Shown here in pieces: positions 35,333-43,610 of a DNA stretch of 64,000 nt. Source of the stretch: RPRB01 sp035543115. GTDB taxonomy: Bacteria; Myxococcota; Myxococcia; Myxococcales; Myxococcaceae. The DNA is taken from positions 1 to 64,000 of the forward strand of contig DATKKF010000050.1 of assembly GCA_035543115.1 (NCBI GenBank). Direction: 5' to 3'. The position numbers and the translations under genes are program-made. Below the pieces are notes generated by a model. That model was not told the DNA's origin. It ran no database searches and saw nothing but the letters and a program-made list of their open reading frames with translations. The first letter of the stretch is position 1, and every line of letters starts with the position of its first letter.

Positions 35333-35989
35333 ATGCACTGGGCCCCCTGGGAGCTGTTCGACGCGGCGACGTTCGGCACCTACCTGGGCGCCGCGGCGGC
35401 GCTGGTGGCTGCGCCAGGCCCGGGGCAGGCGCTGGTGATGGCCCGCACGCTCCAGGGCGGGGTGCGCGCCGGGCTGCTCACCAGCGTCGGGCTCAACCTG
35501 GGGACGCTCGCCCACACAGTCGCCGCAGCGCTCGGGCTCTCCGCGCTGCTGCTCGCCTCGGCGACGGCCTTCACGGTGGTGAAGCTGGCAGGTGCGGTGT
35601 ACCTGATCGTGCTGGGGACGCGGATGATCGCCGGGACCCTCGGCGCACGCCCGGTGGCGGTGCCGGACCGGGCGACGGAGGGGACGCCACGCGTCCAGCG
35701 CTCGCGACTGCTGGCGCACGGCGCCTTGACCGGGGTCCTCAATCCCAAGGTGGCGGTGTTCTTCCTCGCCTTTCTGCCGCAGTTCGTGCGCCCCGAGCGC
35801 GGCGGCGTCTTCCTCCAGTTCGCGGTGCTCGGCGGGGTGCTGGCCACGCTCGGGGTGATCGGCGACGCGCTGGTGGCAGTGCTCGCCGCCCGGACCGGCC
35901 GGAGGCTGGCGGCCGGGGCCTGGCGCGAGCGGATCACCGGCGGCGTCCTGGTGGCGCTCGGCCTCCGGCTGGCCCTGGTCCGGCGCTAG
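35333..35989 (+). CDS. LysE/RhtB-family amino acid exporter
   Basis: 218 residues with five to six hydrophobic helices. The family's N-terminal signature is visible: FGTYLGAAAALVAAPGPGQALVMARTLQGGVRAGLLTSVGLNLG (P-G-P around residue 29 and the G-x-x-x-G stretch). HGALTGVLNPKVAVFFLAFLPQFV near residue 126 is the conserved fourth-helix motif. The usual role is export of amino acids or homoserine lactone-like compounds by proton antiport. No linked LysR-type regulator is seen. Confidence 0.88.
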   Translation: MHWAPWELFDAATFGTYLGAAAALVAAPGPGQALVMARTLQGGVRAGLLTSVGLNLGTLAHTVAAALGLSALLLASATAFTVVKLAGAVYLIVLGTRMIAGTLGARPVAVPDRATEGTPRVQRSRLLAHGALTGVLNPKVAVFFLAFLPQFVRPERGGVFLQFAVLGGVLATLGVIGDALVAVLAARTGRRLAAGAWRERITGGVLVALGLRLALVRR

Positions 35990-36152
35990 AGCCGGCTCGC
36001 GGCGCCACGCTGACCGGGCTCAGGTTGTCCCCCGGGATGCGGTCGATCAGCTCGAGCGGGTCGACGCCGCCCGCGCCGGCAGCCGGTCGGTGACCAGGGT
36101 CAGTGTGTTTCGCCCGCCGTCGAGCTTCCGGGGCTCGAGCACACGCGCAGCG
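35990..36152 (-). other. Intergenic gap with possible decayed coding remnant
   Basis: On the minus strand one frame reads EPRKLDGGRNTLTLVTDRLPA and, after a frame change, GGVDPLELIDRIPGDNLSPV with G/C-rich third positions. This looks like old coding sequence but no family was recognised. It has no start codon or complete frame and could be chance. Confidence 0.2.
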
Positions 36153-37247
36153 TCAGCGGAAGCGGAACCCGAGGACCCGGCCATCCGCGGCGAGGACCCA
36201 GGCCACGCTCCCTCGCACCAGCGGCCGGGTGCGCAGCGCGCTGTCCACCCGCGCCGCCGCCGGTGAGCCCGGCCGGACGAGGTCGATGGCCAGGAGCCGG
36301 CCCTCGCGGCCCGCGGTGGGAACGAGCACCCGGTCCTGCCACTCGGCCACTCCGCCCACCAGCGCCGCGGGCAGCGCCGCGCGCCAGGGTGGCTGCTCTC
36401 CGCGGGCGTCGATGCCCACCAGCGAGCGGTCCTCCAGTCCCACCCAGATGCGGCTGACCGCCGCGCTGGGAGGCGAGACCACGCGCTGACCGAGCGGGAC
36501 CACGCGCCGCTGTGCCCCCGTCCGGCGGTCCAGCACCACCAGCCGGCCCGACTCCTCGGCGGTCCAGAGCTGGTCACCATCCAGCACTGCCCCGGTCGCG
36601 TCGCTGACCTTCGCCTTCCAGCGGAGCGCTCCGTCCTCGGCGGACAGGAAGAGCACCGCCGCGGGGCCGATGGCCAGGACGCCGCCTCCGAGCGTGAGCA
36701 GTGCCCGCGGCGGGGCCCGGGCGCGCACCCCGAGCGAGGCATTCCACCCGCGCCGCAGCGGCATCCCGCCGGCCCGCGCGGGGAACGACCGAAGCTCGCC
36801 CTCCCTCCCCAGGAGGAGGAGGCGGGTGCCCACCGCGCCCAGTGCCGCCACCGGAGGCTGCCCGCCGGCGCGCCAGCGCTCCTGACCGGTGTCGGCGTCG
36901 AGCGCGACCAGCGTGTCACCGCCGGCCACCGCGCCCACCACCCCGTCCTCGCTGACCACCAGCGGGAGCTCGATCTCCCCGCCGGTCTCCACCGTCCACA
37001 GCACGCGCCCCGTCGCGTCGAGGCGGATCACCCGCCCGGCGTCGTTCCCGAACACCGCACCCTCGCCGACCGGGGTGAGGCCGGTGCGGCTCGGCGCATC
37101 CCCCGACGCGGTGAACACCGGCACCAGCGGCGCGCTGCACGCGGTCGAGAGACAGGCGAGCAGCAACCAAGGTCGTCCGCGCCGGGCGAACGGCGGGCGG
37201 TCAGGCTCGGGCGGGGCGGCCGGCGCTGGCGGAGCCACTGCCGTCAC
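36153..37247 (-). CDS. PQQ-like beta-propeller lipoprotein
   Basis: 364 residues from GTG 37247. Signal sequence RRGRPWLLLAC with a lipobox at Cys32 (LLAC). The rest is PQQ-type beta-propeller repeats: GRVIRLDATGRVLWTVETGGEI, TLVALDADTGQERWRAGG, VLFLSAEDGALRWKAKV, RLVVLDRRTGAQRRVV. This resembles BamB-like and other outer-membrane or periplasmic scaffolds rather than quinoprotein enzymes. It is divergent from a DUF2905 gene with only 17 bases between start codons. Length and Arg/Pro-rich N-terminus are ordinary. Role unknown. Confidence 0.82.
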   Translation of the reverse strand: MTAVAPPAPAAPPEPDRPPFARRGRPWLLLACLSTACSAPLVPVFTASGDAPSRTGLTPVGEGAVFGNDAGRVIRLDATGRVLWTVETGGEIELPLVVSEDGVVGAVAGGDTLVALDADTGQERWRAGGQPPVAALGAVGTRLLLLGREGELRSFPARAGGMPLRRGWNASLGVRARAPPRALLTLGGGVLAIGPAAVLFLSAEDGALRWKAKVSDATGAVLDGDQLWTAEESGRLVVLDRRTGAQRRVVPLGQRVVSPPSAAVSRIWVGLEDRSLVGIDARGEQPPWRAALPAALVGGVAEWQDRVLVPTAGREGRLLAIDLVRPGSPAAARVDSALRTRPLVRGSVAWVLAADGRVLGFRFR

Positions 37248-37264
37248 GCTAGACCAGAACGGCT

Positions 37265-37489
37265 GTGAGCGACCGCGGTCCCGGACTGACGCTGATCATC
37301 CTCGGGGTGGGCCTGGCGGTGGCCGGTCTCCTCCTGTGGAGCGGCGGCCTGGCCTGGTTCGGGCAGCTCCCGGGCGCCGTGCGGTGGGAGAACGAGCGGG
37401 CGCGCGTGGTCATGCCCATCGCCTCGATGATCGTGGTCTCGATCGCGCTGTCGGTGCTGGCCTGGATCTTCCGGCGGCGCTCGCCCTGA
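37265..37489 (+). CDS. DUF2905-family small membrane protein
   Basis: 74 residues from GTG 37265. Two hydrophobic helices (LTLIILGVGLAVAGLLLW and PIASMIVVSIALSVLAWIF) flank the short loop LAWFGQLPGAVRWENERARVVMP, the typical DUF2905 layout and length. Function unknown in the family. A near-perfect G/C palindrome at 37495-37512 separates it from the convergent glgC gene and may end transcription. Confidence 0.85.
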   Translation: MSDRGPGLTLIILGVGLAVAGLLLWSGGLAWFGQLPGAVRWENERARVVMPIASMIVVSIALSVLAWIFRRRSP

Positions 37490-37526
37490 CTCCCCGCCCC
37501 CCGGGGGGGGCGCCCGGCGTCGAGGC

Positions 37527-38756
37527 TCAGGCGACCTTCATCCCCTTGGGGATCACCACCACGCCCCCGGGGGTGACGTGGAACCGGCGCCGGTCCTCCG
37601 CCTCGTCGTAGCCGATGGTCGTCCCCGCGGGAATCTCCACGTTCTTGTCCACGATGGCGCGGCGGATGCGGCAGCGCCGGCCCACGGTGACGTTCTCGAA
37701 GAGGATGCTCTCGCTGACCTCGGTGAAGGAGTTGACGCGCACCTTGGGGCTGAGGACGCTGCGGTGCACGTGGCCGCCGGAGATGATGCAGCCGTCGCAG
37801 ACCAGGCTGTCGGTGGCATAGCCCACCCGCTCGTTCGCCACGTCGTTGAAGACGAACTTGGCCGGAGGCCAGGAGCGGTTCTGGGTGTAGATGGGCCAGC
37901 GGTCGTTGTAGAGGTTCAAGACCGGGTCCACCTCCACCAGGTCGAGGTTGGCCTGGTAGTAGACGTCGATGTTTCCCACGTCCCGCCAGTAGCCGCGCTC
38001 CTTGGGCTCCTGCCCGGGGTAGCTGTTCTCGGCGAAGTCGTACACGAAGACGCGGTAGTGCTTGTACAGCGCGCTGATGATGCTCTTGCCGAAGTCGTGC
38101 GCGCTCCGGTCGTTCGCCGCGTCGCGGACCACCTCCTGGACCAGGGTCTCGGTCTCGAAGAGATAGTTCCCCATCGACGCCAGGCACATCCTCGGGTTGC
38201 CAGGCATCGGGGGCGGGTTCTTCGGCTTCTCGAGGAAGCCCTGCATCCGCCCGTCCGGGCCCACGTCGATGATCCCGAAGTCGCGGCCCTCCTCGATGGG
38301 GACGGGGATGGCCGCCACGGTGCAATCGGCCTTCTGCTTCAGGTGGTACTCGAGCATCTTGGACACGTCCATCCGGTAGACGTGGTCCGCGCCGAAGACG
38401 AAGATCTGGTCCGGCTCCTCGTCGGTGATGAGGTTGAGGTTCTGGTAGATCGCGTCGGCGCTGCCCTTGTACCAGTCGAGTCCGGTCCGCATCTGCGCCG
38501 GCACCACGTCCACGAACTGGCCGAGGAAGCTGCTCAGCCGCCAGGCCCGCGAGAGGTGGTTGTTCAGCGAGTCGGACTTGTACTGGGTGAGCACCTTCAT
38601 CTTCAGGACGCCGGAGTTGGCGAAGTTCGACAGGCAGAAGTCGATGATCCGGTAGCGCCCGCCGAAGGGTACGGCCGGCTTGGCCCGCTCGCGGGTGAGC
38701 GGCTCGAGCCGCGTTCCGGCGCCTCCGGCCAGGATCATCGCCAGTGTCTTGCCCAT
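37527..38756 (-). CDS. glgC: Glucose-1-phosphate adenylyltransferase (ADP-glucose pyrophosphorylase)
   Basis: 409 residues from ATG 38756. It makes ADP-glucose for glycogen synthesis in the cytoplasm. The N-terminal nucleotidyltransferase signature AMILAGGAGTRLEPLTRERAKPAVPFGG (GGAGTRL at 11-17) is intact, as are GTADAIYQN-like KGSADAIYQNL and the catalytic FGADHVYRMD. EEGRDFGIIDV is the glucose-1-phosphate region. The C-terminal left-handed beta-helix (VVCDGCIISGG..., RCRIRRAIVDKNVEIPAGTTIG) is complete. No other glycogen genes are in the window. Confidence 0.95.
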   Translation of the reverse strand: MGKTLAMILAGGAGTRLEPLTRERAKPAVPFGGRYRIIDFCLSNFANSGVLKMKVLTQYKSDSLNNHLSRAWRLSSFLGQFVDVVPAQMRTGLDWYKGSADAIYQNLNLITDEEPDQIFVFGADHVYRMDVSKMLEYHLKQKADCTVAAIPVPIEEGRDFGIIDVGPDGRMQGFLEKPKNPPPMPGNPRMCLASMGNYLFETETLVQEVVRDAANDRSAHDFGKSIISALYKHYRVFVYDFAENSYPGQEPKERGYWRDVGNIDVYYQANLDLVEVDPVLNLYNDRWPIYTQNRSWPPAKFVFNDVANERVGYATDSLVCDGCIISGGHVHRSVLSPKVRVNSFTEVSESILFENVTVGRRCRIRRAIVDKNVEIPAGTTIGYDEAEDRRRFHVTPGGVVVIPKGMKVA

Positions 38757-38868
38757 GGCTCCCGTCCATTTAGACACGGCAGCACACGGTGTCGAGAAGG
38801 GGGCCTGGCGTGACCATCCGGGTGTCCGTGGCAGTCCGGTAACGGCTTTGCCTAGAGTAGCCGGCTCC

Positions 38869-39510
38869 ATGGACGTGCCCCATCCCGAACCTGCCCCGGC
38901 GAGCCTGAGCCGCCGCTCCCTCATCAAGCGGGGTCTGCTCGGAGGCGCGCTGCTCGCCGCCGGTGGAGCCGGCTTCCTCGCGCTCCGCGGTGGGGCTTCG
39001 GTGACGCTGCCGGCCGACGGGCTCCTGGTGTTCAGCCCGGCCCAGTTCGCGGTGCTCGACGCGGTGGCCCGGCGGATGGTGCGCCCCCGCCCGGGCTGGC
39101 CGACGGTGGACGAGGTGGGCGTCGCCCGGGCCGCGGACCGCATCGCCGCACGGGTGGAGCCGAGCGCGCAGAAGGAGCTCCGGCAGCTGCTGGGGCTGTT
39201 CGACAACGGGCTCGCCGGCTTCCTCTTCGGCGGCCGCACCCGGCCCTTCACCCGGCTGGACGAGGCGGAGCAGGACGCGGTGCTCGCCGAGTGGCGGGAC
39301 AGCCGCCTCGCGGTGCGGCGCACCGGCTACGCCGCCCTCCGGACGCTGGTGCTCGCCGGGTACTACCAGTCTCCGAGCATCTGGCCAGCGGTGGGCTACT
39401 CGGGTCCACCCGACATCTTCAAGGACGGGCCCTCTCAGCCCGAGTGGCGGGGGGGCGACCAGCCCCGTCCCGACGACAACGGGGTGTGGCACGGGGAGGC
39501 GCTGCCATGA
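38869..39510 (+). CDS. Tat-exported gluconate 2-dehydrogenase subunit 3-like protein
   Basis: 213 residues from ATG 38869. A twin-arginine signal SRRSLIKRG followed by a hydrophobic stretch (LLGGALLAAGGAGFLAL) sends the folded protein to the periplasm. The mature part is helical: FSPAQFAVLDAVARRMVRP near residue 57, LDEAEQDAVLAEWRDSR near 132 and AALRTLVLAGYYQSPSIWPAVGY, as in small subunits that accompany GMC dehydrogenases. It overlaps the GMC gene by four bases (ATGA). The flavoprotein has no signal of its own, so the small subunit may carry it across the membrane. Confidence 0.82.
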   Translation: MDVPHPEPAPASLSRRSLIKRGLLGGALLAAGGAGFLALRGGASVTLPADGLLVFSPAQFAVLDAVARRMVRPRPGWPTVDEVGVARAADRIAARVEPSAQKELRQLLGLFDNGLAGFLFGGRTRPFTRLDEAEQDAVLAEWRDSRLAVRRTGYAALRTLVLAGYYQSPSIWPAVGYSGPPDIFKDGPSQPEWRGGDQPRPDDNGVWHGEALP

Positions 39511-41066
39511 GCGGGGCGGGGCGCATCCTCACCGGCCGCGACCATACGGTGAACACCACCCTCCACTGCGACGTGGTGGTGGTGGGGTCGGGCGCGGGGG
39601 GCTCGGTGCTGGCCGAGCGGCTCACCGCGCGCGGGCTCGGGGTGGTGCTCCTGGAGGAGGGTGGGCACTGGACGAAGCGCAGCTTCGACGGGCGCGAGGA
39701 CCACTCCTATCCGCGGCTGTACCAGGAGATGGGCAACCGGGCGACGGACGACCAATCGGTGCTCATCCTCCAGGGCCGGAGCGTGGGCGGCGGGACCACG
39801 GTGAACTGGTGCACCTCCTTCCGCACCCCGCGGGAGGTGCTCGAGCGCTGGCGGGACCAGCACGGGGTGAAGGGTCTGACCGAGGAGGCCCTGGTTCCCC
39901 ACTGGGAGGCGATCGAGAAGCGGCTGCACATCGCCGAGTGGCCGCTGGAGCGGATGAACGACAACAACCGCGTGCTCTGGGACGGGTGCGGCAAGCTCGG
40001 GTACGCCCGCGGGCTGGTCCGGCGGAACGTGAACAACTGCGCCGGCCTCGGCTACTGCGGCCTGGGCTGCCCGCTCGACGCCAAGATGTCGATGCTGGTG
40101 ACGCTGATTCCCGACGCGGTGGAGAAGGGGCTGACGGTGCAGGCCAACGCCTCGGTGCGCCGGCTCCTGGTCGGCAACCGGCGGGTCGGCGGGGTGGAGG
40201 CGGTGCTGCTCGACCCGGAGACGGACGCGCCCACCGGGGTGACTCTCACGGTGATGGCGAAGACGGTGGCGGTGTGCGGCGGGGCCATCAACTCGCCCGC
40301 GCTGCTGCTCCGCTCGGGGCTGGACGGGAACGGGAACGTCGGCAAGCGCTTCTTCCTGCACCCGGTGGTCATCATGAGCGCGCTGATGCCCGAGCCGGTG
40401 GTGCCCTGGAGCGGCGCCCCCCAGGCGGCTTACTCGCGGCACTTCATCGAGCGGGGGCCGGGGAAGGTGGGCTTCCTGCTCGAGGTCCCTCCCATCATGC
40501 CGCTCATCGCCGCCACGGTGTTTCCCGGCACCGGTGAGCAGCTCCAGACGCTGATGGAGCAGCTCCCCTACATCCAGAGCACCATCGCCATCTGCCACGA
40601 CGGGTTGCTGCCGGACGACGTGGGCGGGACGGTGAAGCTCCGCGAGCCGACCGAGCGGCGGGTGTCGATCGACTACCCGCTCCGGCCCTTCCACTTCGAG
40701 GCCTTCCGTGCCGCGTGCAAGGAGATGGCGCGGATCCAGTTCGCCGCCGGGGCGCGCGAGGTGCGCTCGCTGCACGCCCGGCCGGTGCGGATCGAGCGGG
40801 CCTCGGACGTCGACGCGGCGCTGGACTCGGCGCCCTGGGAGGCGGGCCGGGTGCGGGTGGCCACCGCGCACCAGATGGGCGGCTGTGCCATGGGCGGCGA
40901 CCCGCGCACCTCGGTTGTGGACAGCACCCTTCGCTACCACGGGATGGACAACCTCTTCGTGGTGGACGGCTCGGTGTTCCCCACCTCGCTGGGCGTCAAT
41001 CCCCAGGAGACGATCTTCGGCGTCGCCCGCTGGGCGAGTCAGTTCGTCGCCGCGGCGACGGGCTGA
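39507..41066 (+). CDS. GMC-family FAD-dependent oxidoreductase (fatty alcohol oxidase-like)
   Basis: 519 residues from ATG 39507. The FAD-binding motif VVVGSGAGGSVLAERL is at residues 24-39, LQGRSVGGGTTVNWCTSFR is the second GMC signature, and CAGLGYCGLGCPLDAKMS is a Cys-rich region seen in long-chain alcohol oxidase relatives. The C-terminal HQMGGCAMGGDPRTSVVDS and DGSVFPTSLGVNPQETIFGVA are conserved. No signal peptide; probably exported with its Tat-bearing partner. Substrate is likely an alcohol; the chain length is inferred from resemblance only. Confidence 0.85.
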   Translation: MSGAGRILTGRDHTVNTTLHCDVVVVGSGAGGSVLAERLTARGLGVVLLEEGGHWTKRSFDGREDHSYPRLYQEMGNRATDDQSVLILQGRSVGGGTTVNWCTSFRTPREVLERWRDQHGVKGLTEEALVPHWEAIEKRLHIAEWPLERMNDNNRVLWDGCGKLGYARGLVRRNVNNCAGLGYCGLGCPLDAKMSMLVTLIPDAVEKGLTVQANASVRRLLVGNRRVGGVEAVLLDPETDAPTGVTLTVMAKTVAVCGGAINSPALLLRSGLDGNGNVGKRFFLHPVVIMSALMPEPVVPWSGAPQAAYSRHFIERGPGKVGFLLEVPPIMPLIAATVFPGTGEQLQTLMEQLPYIQSTIAICHDGLLPDDVGGTVKLREPTERRVSIDYPLRPFHFEAFRAACKEMARIQFAAGAREVRSLHARPVRIERASDVDAALDSAPWEAGRVRVATAHQMGGCAMGGDPRTSVVDSTLRYHGMDNLFVVDGSVFPTSLGVNPQETIFGVARWASQFVAAATG

Positions 41067-41157
41067 ACAGGTCGCGCGCTCGGAGGCTCGTTCCGTCCTC
41101 TCCGAGGCTGCCAGCTCGAGCGCGCGCAACGCCCGTCGGAGCGCGTTCAGAAGACGC

Positions 41158-41195
41158 CGAGGCCCGGGGACGGTCGCGGTCGCCCCCGGGCCTCG
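41158..41195. terminator. Strong hairpin after the GMC gene (likely terminator)
   Basis: A 12-bp perfect stem CGAGGCCCGGGG (41158-41169) with CCCCGGGCCTCG (41184-41195) and a 14-base loop, 92 bases after the GMC stop. There is no T run, so it may work with Rho or act only as a transcript end stabiliser. The rest of the 274-base gap shows no gene. Confidence 0.5.
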
Positions 41196-41340
41196 GGTGG
41201 CAGCCGTTGCCGGCCGCTTCTTGAAAAATGGGGTCCCGGAGTGCGGCGGTCTCCCCACCAATTCGAGCGCAGGAGGGGACAGGGGTCTGCGCTTCGTTCC
41301 GCCGCCTCCGGGGTTCCCCCCCGAGGTTCCCGCTCTCCGT

Positions 41341-41517
41341 TCAGGCCCTCGGACCGCCCACCTGGGCGGTGTGGTTGGTGTAGTTGTCGATCAGCACGGC
41401 GCTCGCACCCACATACCCGGCGACGAGCAGCACGCCACTGAGGAGGAAGGGGATCGGGCTCCAGCGGCGGGAGGAGCGGAACAGCTGGGGATTGGAGCTG
41501 GTGGTCTCGGGCTTCAT
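41341..41517 (-). CDS. Small single-pass membrane protein 1 of the sigma-54 island
   Basis: 58 residues from ATG 41517 with ribosome site GGAGG eight bases upstream. A polar N-terminus with SNPQLFRSSRRWS leads into one membrane helix (FLLSGVLLVAGYVGASAVLI) and a polar tail NYTNHTAQV. The basic residues before the helix suggest N-in, C-out. It is clearly related to the 41816-41980 product: both have LFxxSRRxS before the helix and GYxGxxAVLI at its end. A sigma-54-type promoter lies 37 bases upstream. Not recognised in any named family. No Cys and no cleavable signal. Confidence 0.7.
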   Translation of the reverse strand: MKPETTSSNPQLFRSSRRWSPIPFLLSGVLLVAGYVGASAVLIDNYTNHTAQVGGPRA

Positions 41518-41553
41518 GGCGTCCTCCGGTGTCTCTCGACGAGGGAGGGACAC

Positions 41554-41569
41554 TGCAGCGGCGATGCCA
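41554..41569 (-). promoter_or_regulatory. Sigma-54 (-24/-12) promoter of small gene 1
   Basis: Read on the minus strand: TGGCATCGCCGCTGCA. GG and GC are ten bases apart as required for sigma-54, against the consensus TGGCACG-N4-TTGCA. Transcription would start near 41542, leaving a short leader with a good ribosome site before ATG 41517. Confidence 0.65.
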
Positions 41570-41745
41570 GCCGGGACCGGTGGGGCAGCCCTGGCGTTTC
41601 GGGCAGTTGGGGGCCGCCGGCGTCGGCGCCGATTGCTCCTGATGTGACACTGCCGGTCTCGGATGTGGCACCCGATGCAACGGGGCGGAGGCGCGGTGTC
41701 CCCGGCTGCTGCCCGTGGGGCGCGCGCGCTGCCCCGAAGACACGA

Positions 41746-41774
41746 CGGCCCGGGACGTGGGATGTCCCGGGCCG
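41746..41774 (-). terminator. Hairpin after small gene 2 (likely terminator)
   Basis: An 11-bp perfect stem, CGGCCCGGGAC (41746-41756) with GTCCCGGGCCG (41764-41774), and a seven-base loop. It lies 41 bases beyond the stop of the 41816-41980 gene and would separate its transcript from small gene 1. No T run follows. Confidence 0.5.
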
Positions 41775-41815
41775 CGCACGTCTGGTCGTGTCTGCCACCA
41801 GCGGTGGCGTTCGGT

Positions 41816-41980
41816 CTAGGAGACCTGCACGGACGCCGACGGCGCCGCCGAGTAGTCGCGGATGAGCACCGCGGCGCTGCCGAAGTAGCCGAGCACCAGG
41901 AAGATTCCCAGCAGGAGCCCGTGCGAGCGACGGCGTGAGGTCTGGAAGAGGGGGGAAACGGACTCGGTCTGGGCGCTCAT
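41816..41980 (-). CDS. Small single-pass membrane protein 2 of the sigma-54 island
   Basis: 54 residues from ATG 41980, ribosome site AGGAGAG. N-terminus SVSPLFQTSRRRS, one helix GLLLGIFLVLGYFGSAAVLI, then a short tail RDYSAAPSASVQVS. A paralogue of the 41341-41517 product by the aligned LFxxSRRxS and GYxGxxAVLIxxY positions. Codon third positions are nearly all G or C, as in neighbouring genes. It has its own sigma-54-type promoter and its own downstream hairpin, so it seems to be a separate unit. Function unknown. Confidence 0.72.
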   Translation of the reverse strand: MSAQTESVSPLFQTSRRRSHGLLLGIFLVLGYFGSAAVLIRDYSAAPSASVQVS

Positions 41981-42025
41981 CGTCTTCTCTCCTGCGGGCG
42001 GCGGCATCGCCTGCCCCTGTCCGTG

Positions 42026-42041
42026 TGCAGCGCGCGTGCCG
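42026..42041 (-). promoter_or_regulatory. Sigma-54 (-24/-12) promoter of small gene 2
   Basis: Minus strand CGGCACGCGCGCTGCA: GGCACG matches the -24 element and CTGCA the -12 element, with correct ten-base spacing between GG and GC. The start of transcription would be near 42014, 34 bases before ATG 41980. Confidence 0.7.
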
Positions 42042-42090
42042 GCCTCGGGGGCGCGTGGTTGCAGGGTCTTCCGCGGGCGGCCCCCTGGGG

Positions 42091-42144
42091 CCGTTGCGGC
42101 GGCGGCGACGGCCGTGCCAGAAATGGAACGGTCCCGTGCAACGG
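42091..42144. promoter_or_regulatory. Candidate activator-binding sites upstream of small gene 2
   Basis: CCGTTGC at 42091-42097 (GCAACGG on the other strand) and GCAACGG at 42138-42144, about 50 and 100 bases upstream of the -24 element. The second sits in the dyad CCGT-GCA-ACGG. The same core occurs upstream of small gene 1 at 41677-41683 and twice upstream of small gene 3. This is the distance range for enhancer-binding proteins. Binding is inference. Confidence 0.35.
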
Positions 42145-42149
42145 GCTGC

Positions 42150-43562
42150 TCAGTCCCGGACGTGGTGCCGCTTGATGAGCCGGTAGAGGTGCACCCGGTC
42201 GATGTCCGCCGAGGCCGCGGCCTGGGACACCTTCCCCCCATGCAGCTGGAGCAGCGCCTCCACGTACTGCCGCTCGAAGGCGTCGAGCGCCCGTCGCCGG
42301 GCCTCGGGGTAGGGCACCCGCGCATCGATGGTGGTCGGAGCGTCCCCGGGCGGCCGGGAGGTCTCCTCGCCCTCGCCCGGGAGCAGGGTTTCCTGGAGCA
42401 CCATGCACCGCTCGAGGTGATTCCGGAGCTCGCGGACGTTGCCTGGCCAGGCGGCCCGCTGGAGCTGGGCGACGAAGGCGGGGTCGAGCAGGGTGGCCTT
42501 CACCCGCGCGTCCGCGCCGAGGCCGCTGATCAGCTTCTCGACGATGAGCGGCATGTCCTCCGAGCGCTGGCGGAGGGGCGGGAGCGGGATCTTCACCACT
42601 GCCAGGCGGAAGTAGAGGTCCGAGCGAAAGCGGCCTGCGTTCACCTCGGCGCGGAGATCGCGGTTGGTGGCGGTGATGATCCGGACGTCCACCGGGGTAT
42701 AGGTGTTGGTCCCCAGCCGGCGGATCTCCCGGGCCTCGAGCACGCGGAGCAGCTTCGGCTGGAGCTCGAGCGGCAGCTCGCCGATCTCGTCGAGGAAGAC
42801 GGTGCCGCCCCGGGCCTCCTCGAACACACCCACCCGGCGGGTCATCGCCCCGGTGAAGGCGCCCTTCTCGTGCCCGAAGAGCTCCGACTCGAGGAGGTTG
42901 GGCGGCATCGCCCCGCAGTCCACCACCAGGAAGGCGTGGTCTCGCCGGCTCGACTGGCGGTGGATGGACTCCGCCGCCTGGCTCTTGCCGGTCCCGGTCT
43001 CGCCCTCGAGGAGCACGGTGACGTCCGAGGCCGACGCCCGCTCCATCAGGGCGAAGCTCATCCGCGCCGCCACCGAGCTGCCCACCAGCGAGCCGAACCG
43101 CGGGTGCTCCGACATCTGGAGCCGGGTCTTCTCCCCCGACAGCTCGAACCTCAGGCCCACCCGGCCGAGCTGCAGGAGGCTCCCGTTGCGGACTGCCGCT
43201 TCCTTCACCAGCACGCCGTCGAGGACGGTGCCGTTGCGGCTCCCGAGGTCCTTGGCCCAGACGCCCTTGTCATCCACCAGGAGCTCGCAGTGGAAGCGGG
43301 ACACCGTGCGCTCGTCGAGGAGCACGTCGTTCAGCGGGTGGCTCCCGATGGAGGTGCGCTCGCCCGTGGACTCGAAGCTCTGTCCCGCGCCGGGCCCATC
43401 CACCACGCGGAGCCGGAAGCGGCGGACGTCCGGCACCAGGCTCGGGCGGCTGACACCAAAGGTGGCAGTGGCGTGCGCGTCCCGTTCGGGCGGCGGCGCC
43501 GGTTCTCCGCTGCCCACCTCGTCAGGAACGTCTCGCTCTCTGTCGCGACCCGGCATCCGCAT
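42150..43562 (-). CDS. FHA-domain sigma-54-dependent transcriptional activator (bacterial enhancer-binding protein)
   Basis: 470 residues from ATG 43562 with ribosome site AGGTAGG; ATG 43556 is an alternative. Residues of about 48-125 are an FHA domain (SIGSHPLNDVLLDERTVSRFH, then DLGSRNGTVLDG), a phosphothreonine-binding module, in place of the usual receiver. The AAA+ domain has Walker A GETGTGKS (187-194), the sigma-54-contacting loop GAFTGA (234-239), Walker B GGTVFLDEIG (252-261) and WPGNVRELRNHLERC near 372. A Fis-type helix-turn-helix fills 436-465. All catalytic motifs look intact. It probably responds to a Ser/Thr kinase; no intact kinase is in the window. The nearest targets are the four flanking small genes. 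Confidence 0.93.
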   Translation of the reverse strand: MRMPGRDRERDVPDEVGSGEPAPPPERDAHATATFGVSRPSLVPDVRRFRLRVVDGPGAGQSFESTGERTSIGSHPLNDVLLDERTVSRFHCELLVDDKGVWAKDLGSRNGTVLDGVLVKEAAVRNGSLLQLGRVGLRFELSGEKTRLQMSEHPRFGSLVGSSVAARMSFALMERASASDVTVLLEGETGTGKSQAAESIHRQSSRRDHAFLVVDCGAMPPNLLESELFGHEKGAFTGAMTRRVGVFEEARGGTVFLDEIGELPLELQPKLLRVLEAREIRRLGTNTYTPVDVRIITATNRDLRAEVNAGRFRSDLYFRLAVVKIPLPPLRQRSEDMPLIVEKLISGLGADARVKATLLDPAFVAQLQRAAWPGNVRELRNHLERCMVLQETLLPGEGEETSRPPGDAPTTIDARVPYPEARRRALDAFERQYVEALLQLHGGKVSQAAASADIDRVHLYRLIKRHHVRD

Positions 43563-43610
43563 CCGTGAACCTACCTGGACCACACACCCAAGGCGACGCC
43601 GTGACCCGCT

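Noticed and set aside
37495..37512. G/C palindrome between DUF2905 and glgC as a terminator
   Set aside because: It needs a loop within a run of C and G and has no T tail; possible but not strong enough to list as a feature.
41666..41680. TGGCACCCGATGCAA as a plus-strand sigma-54 promoter
   Set aside because: The -24 box is good but GG and GC are eight, not ten, bases apart, and no gene follows on that strand. Part of it is kept as a GCAACG site.
42036..43568. 510-codon plus-strand frame opposite the FHA activator
   Set aside because: Antisense of a protein with FHA, AAA+ and helix-turn-helix motifs; no features of its own.
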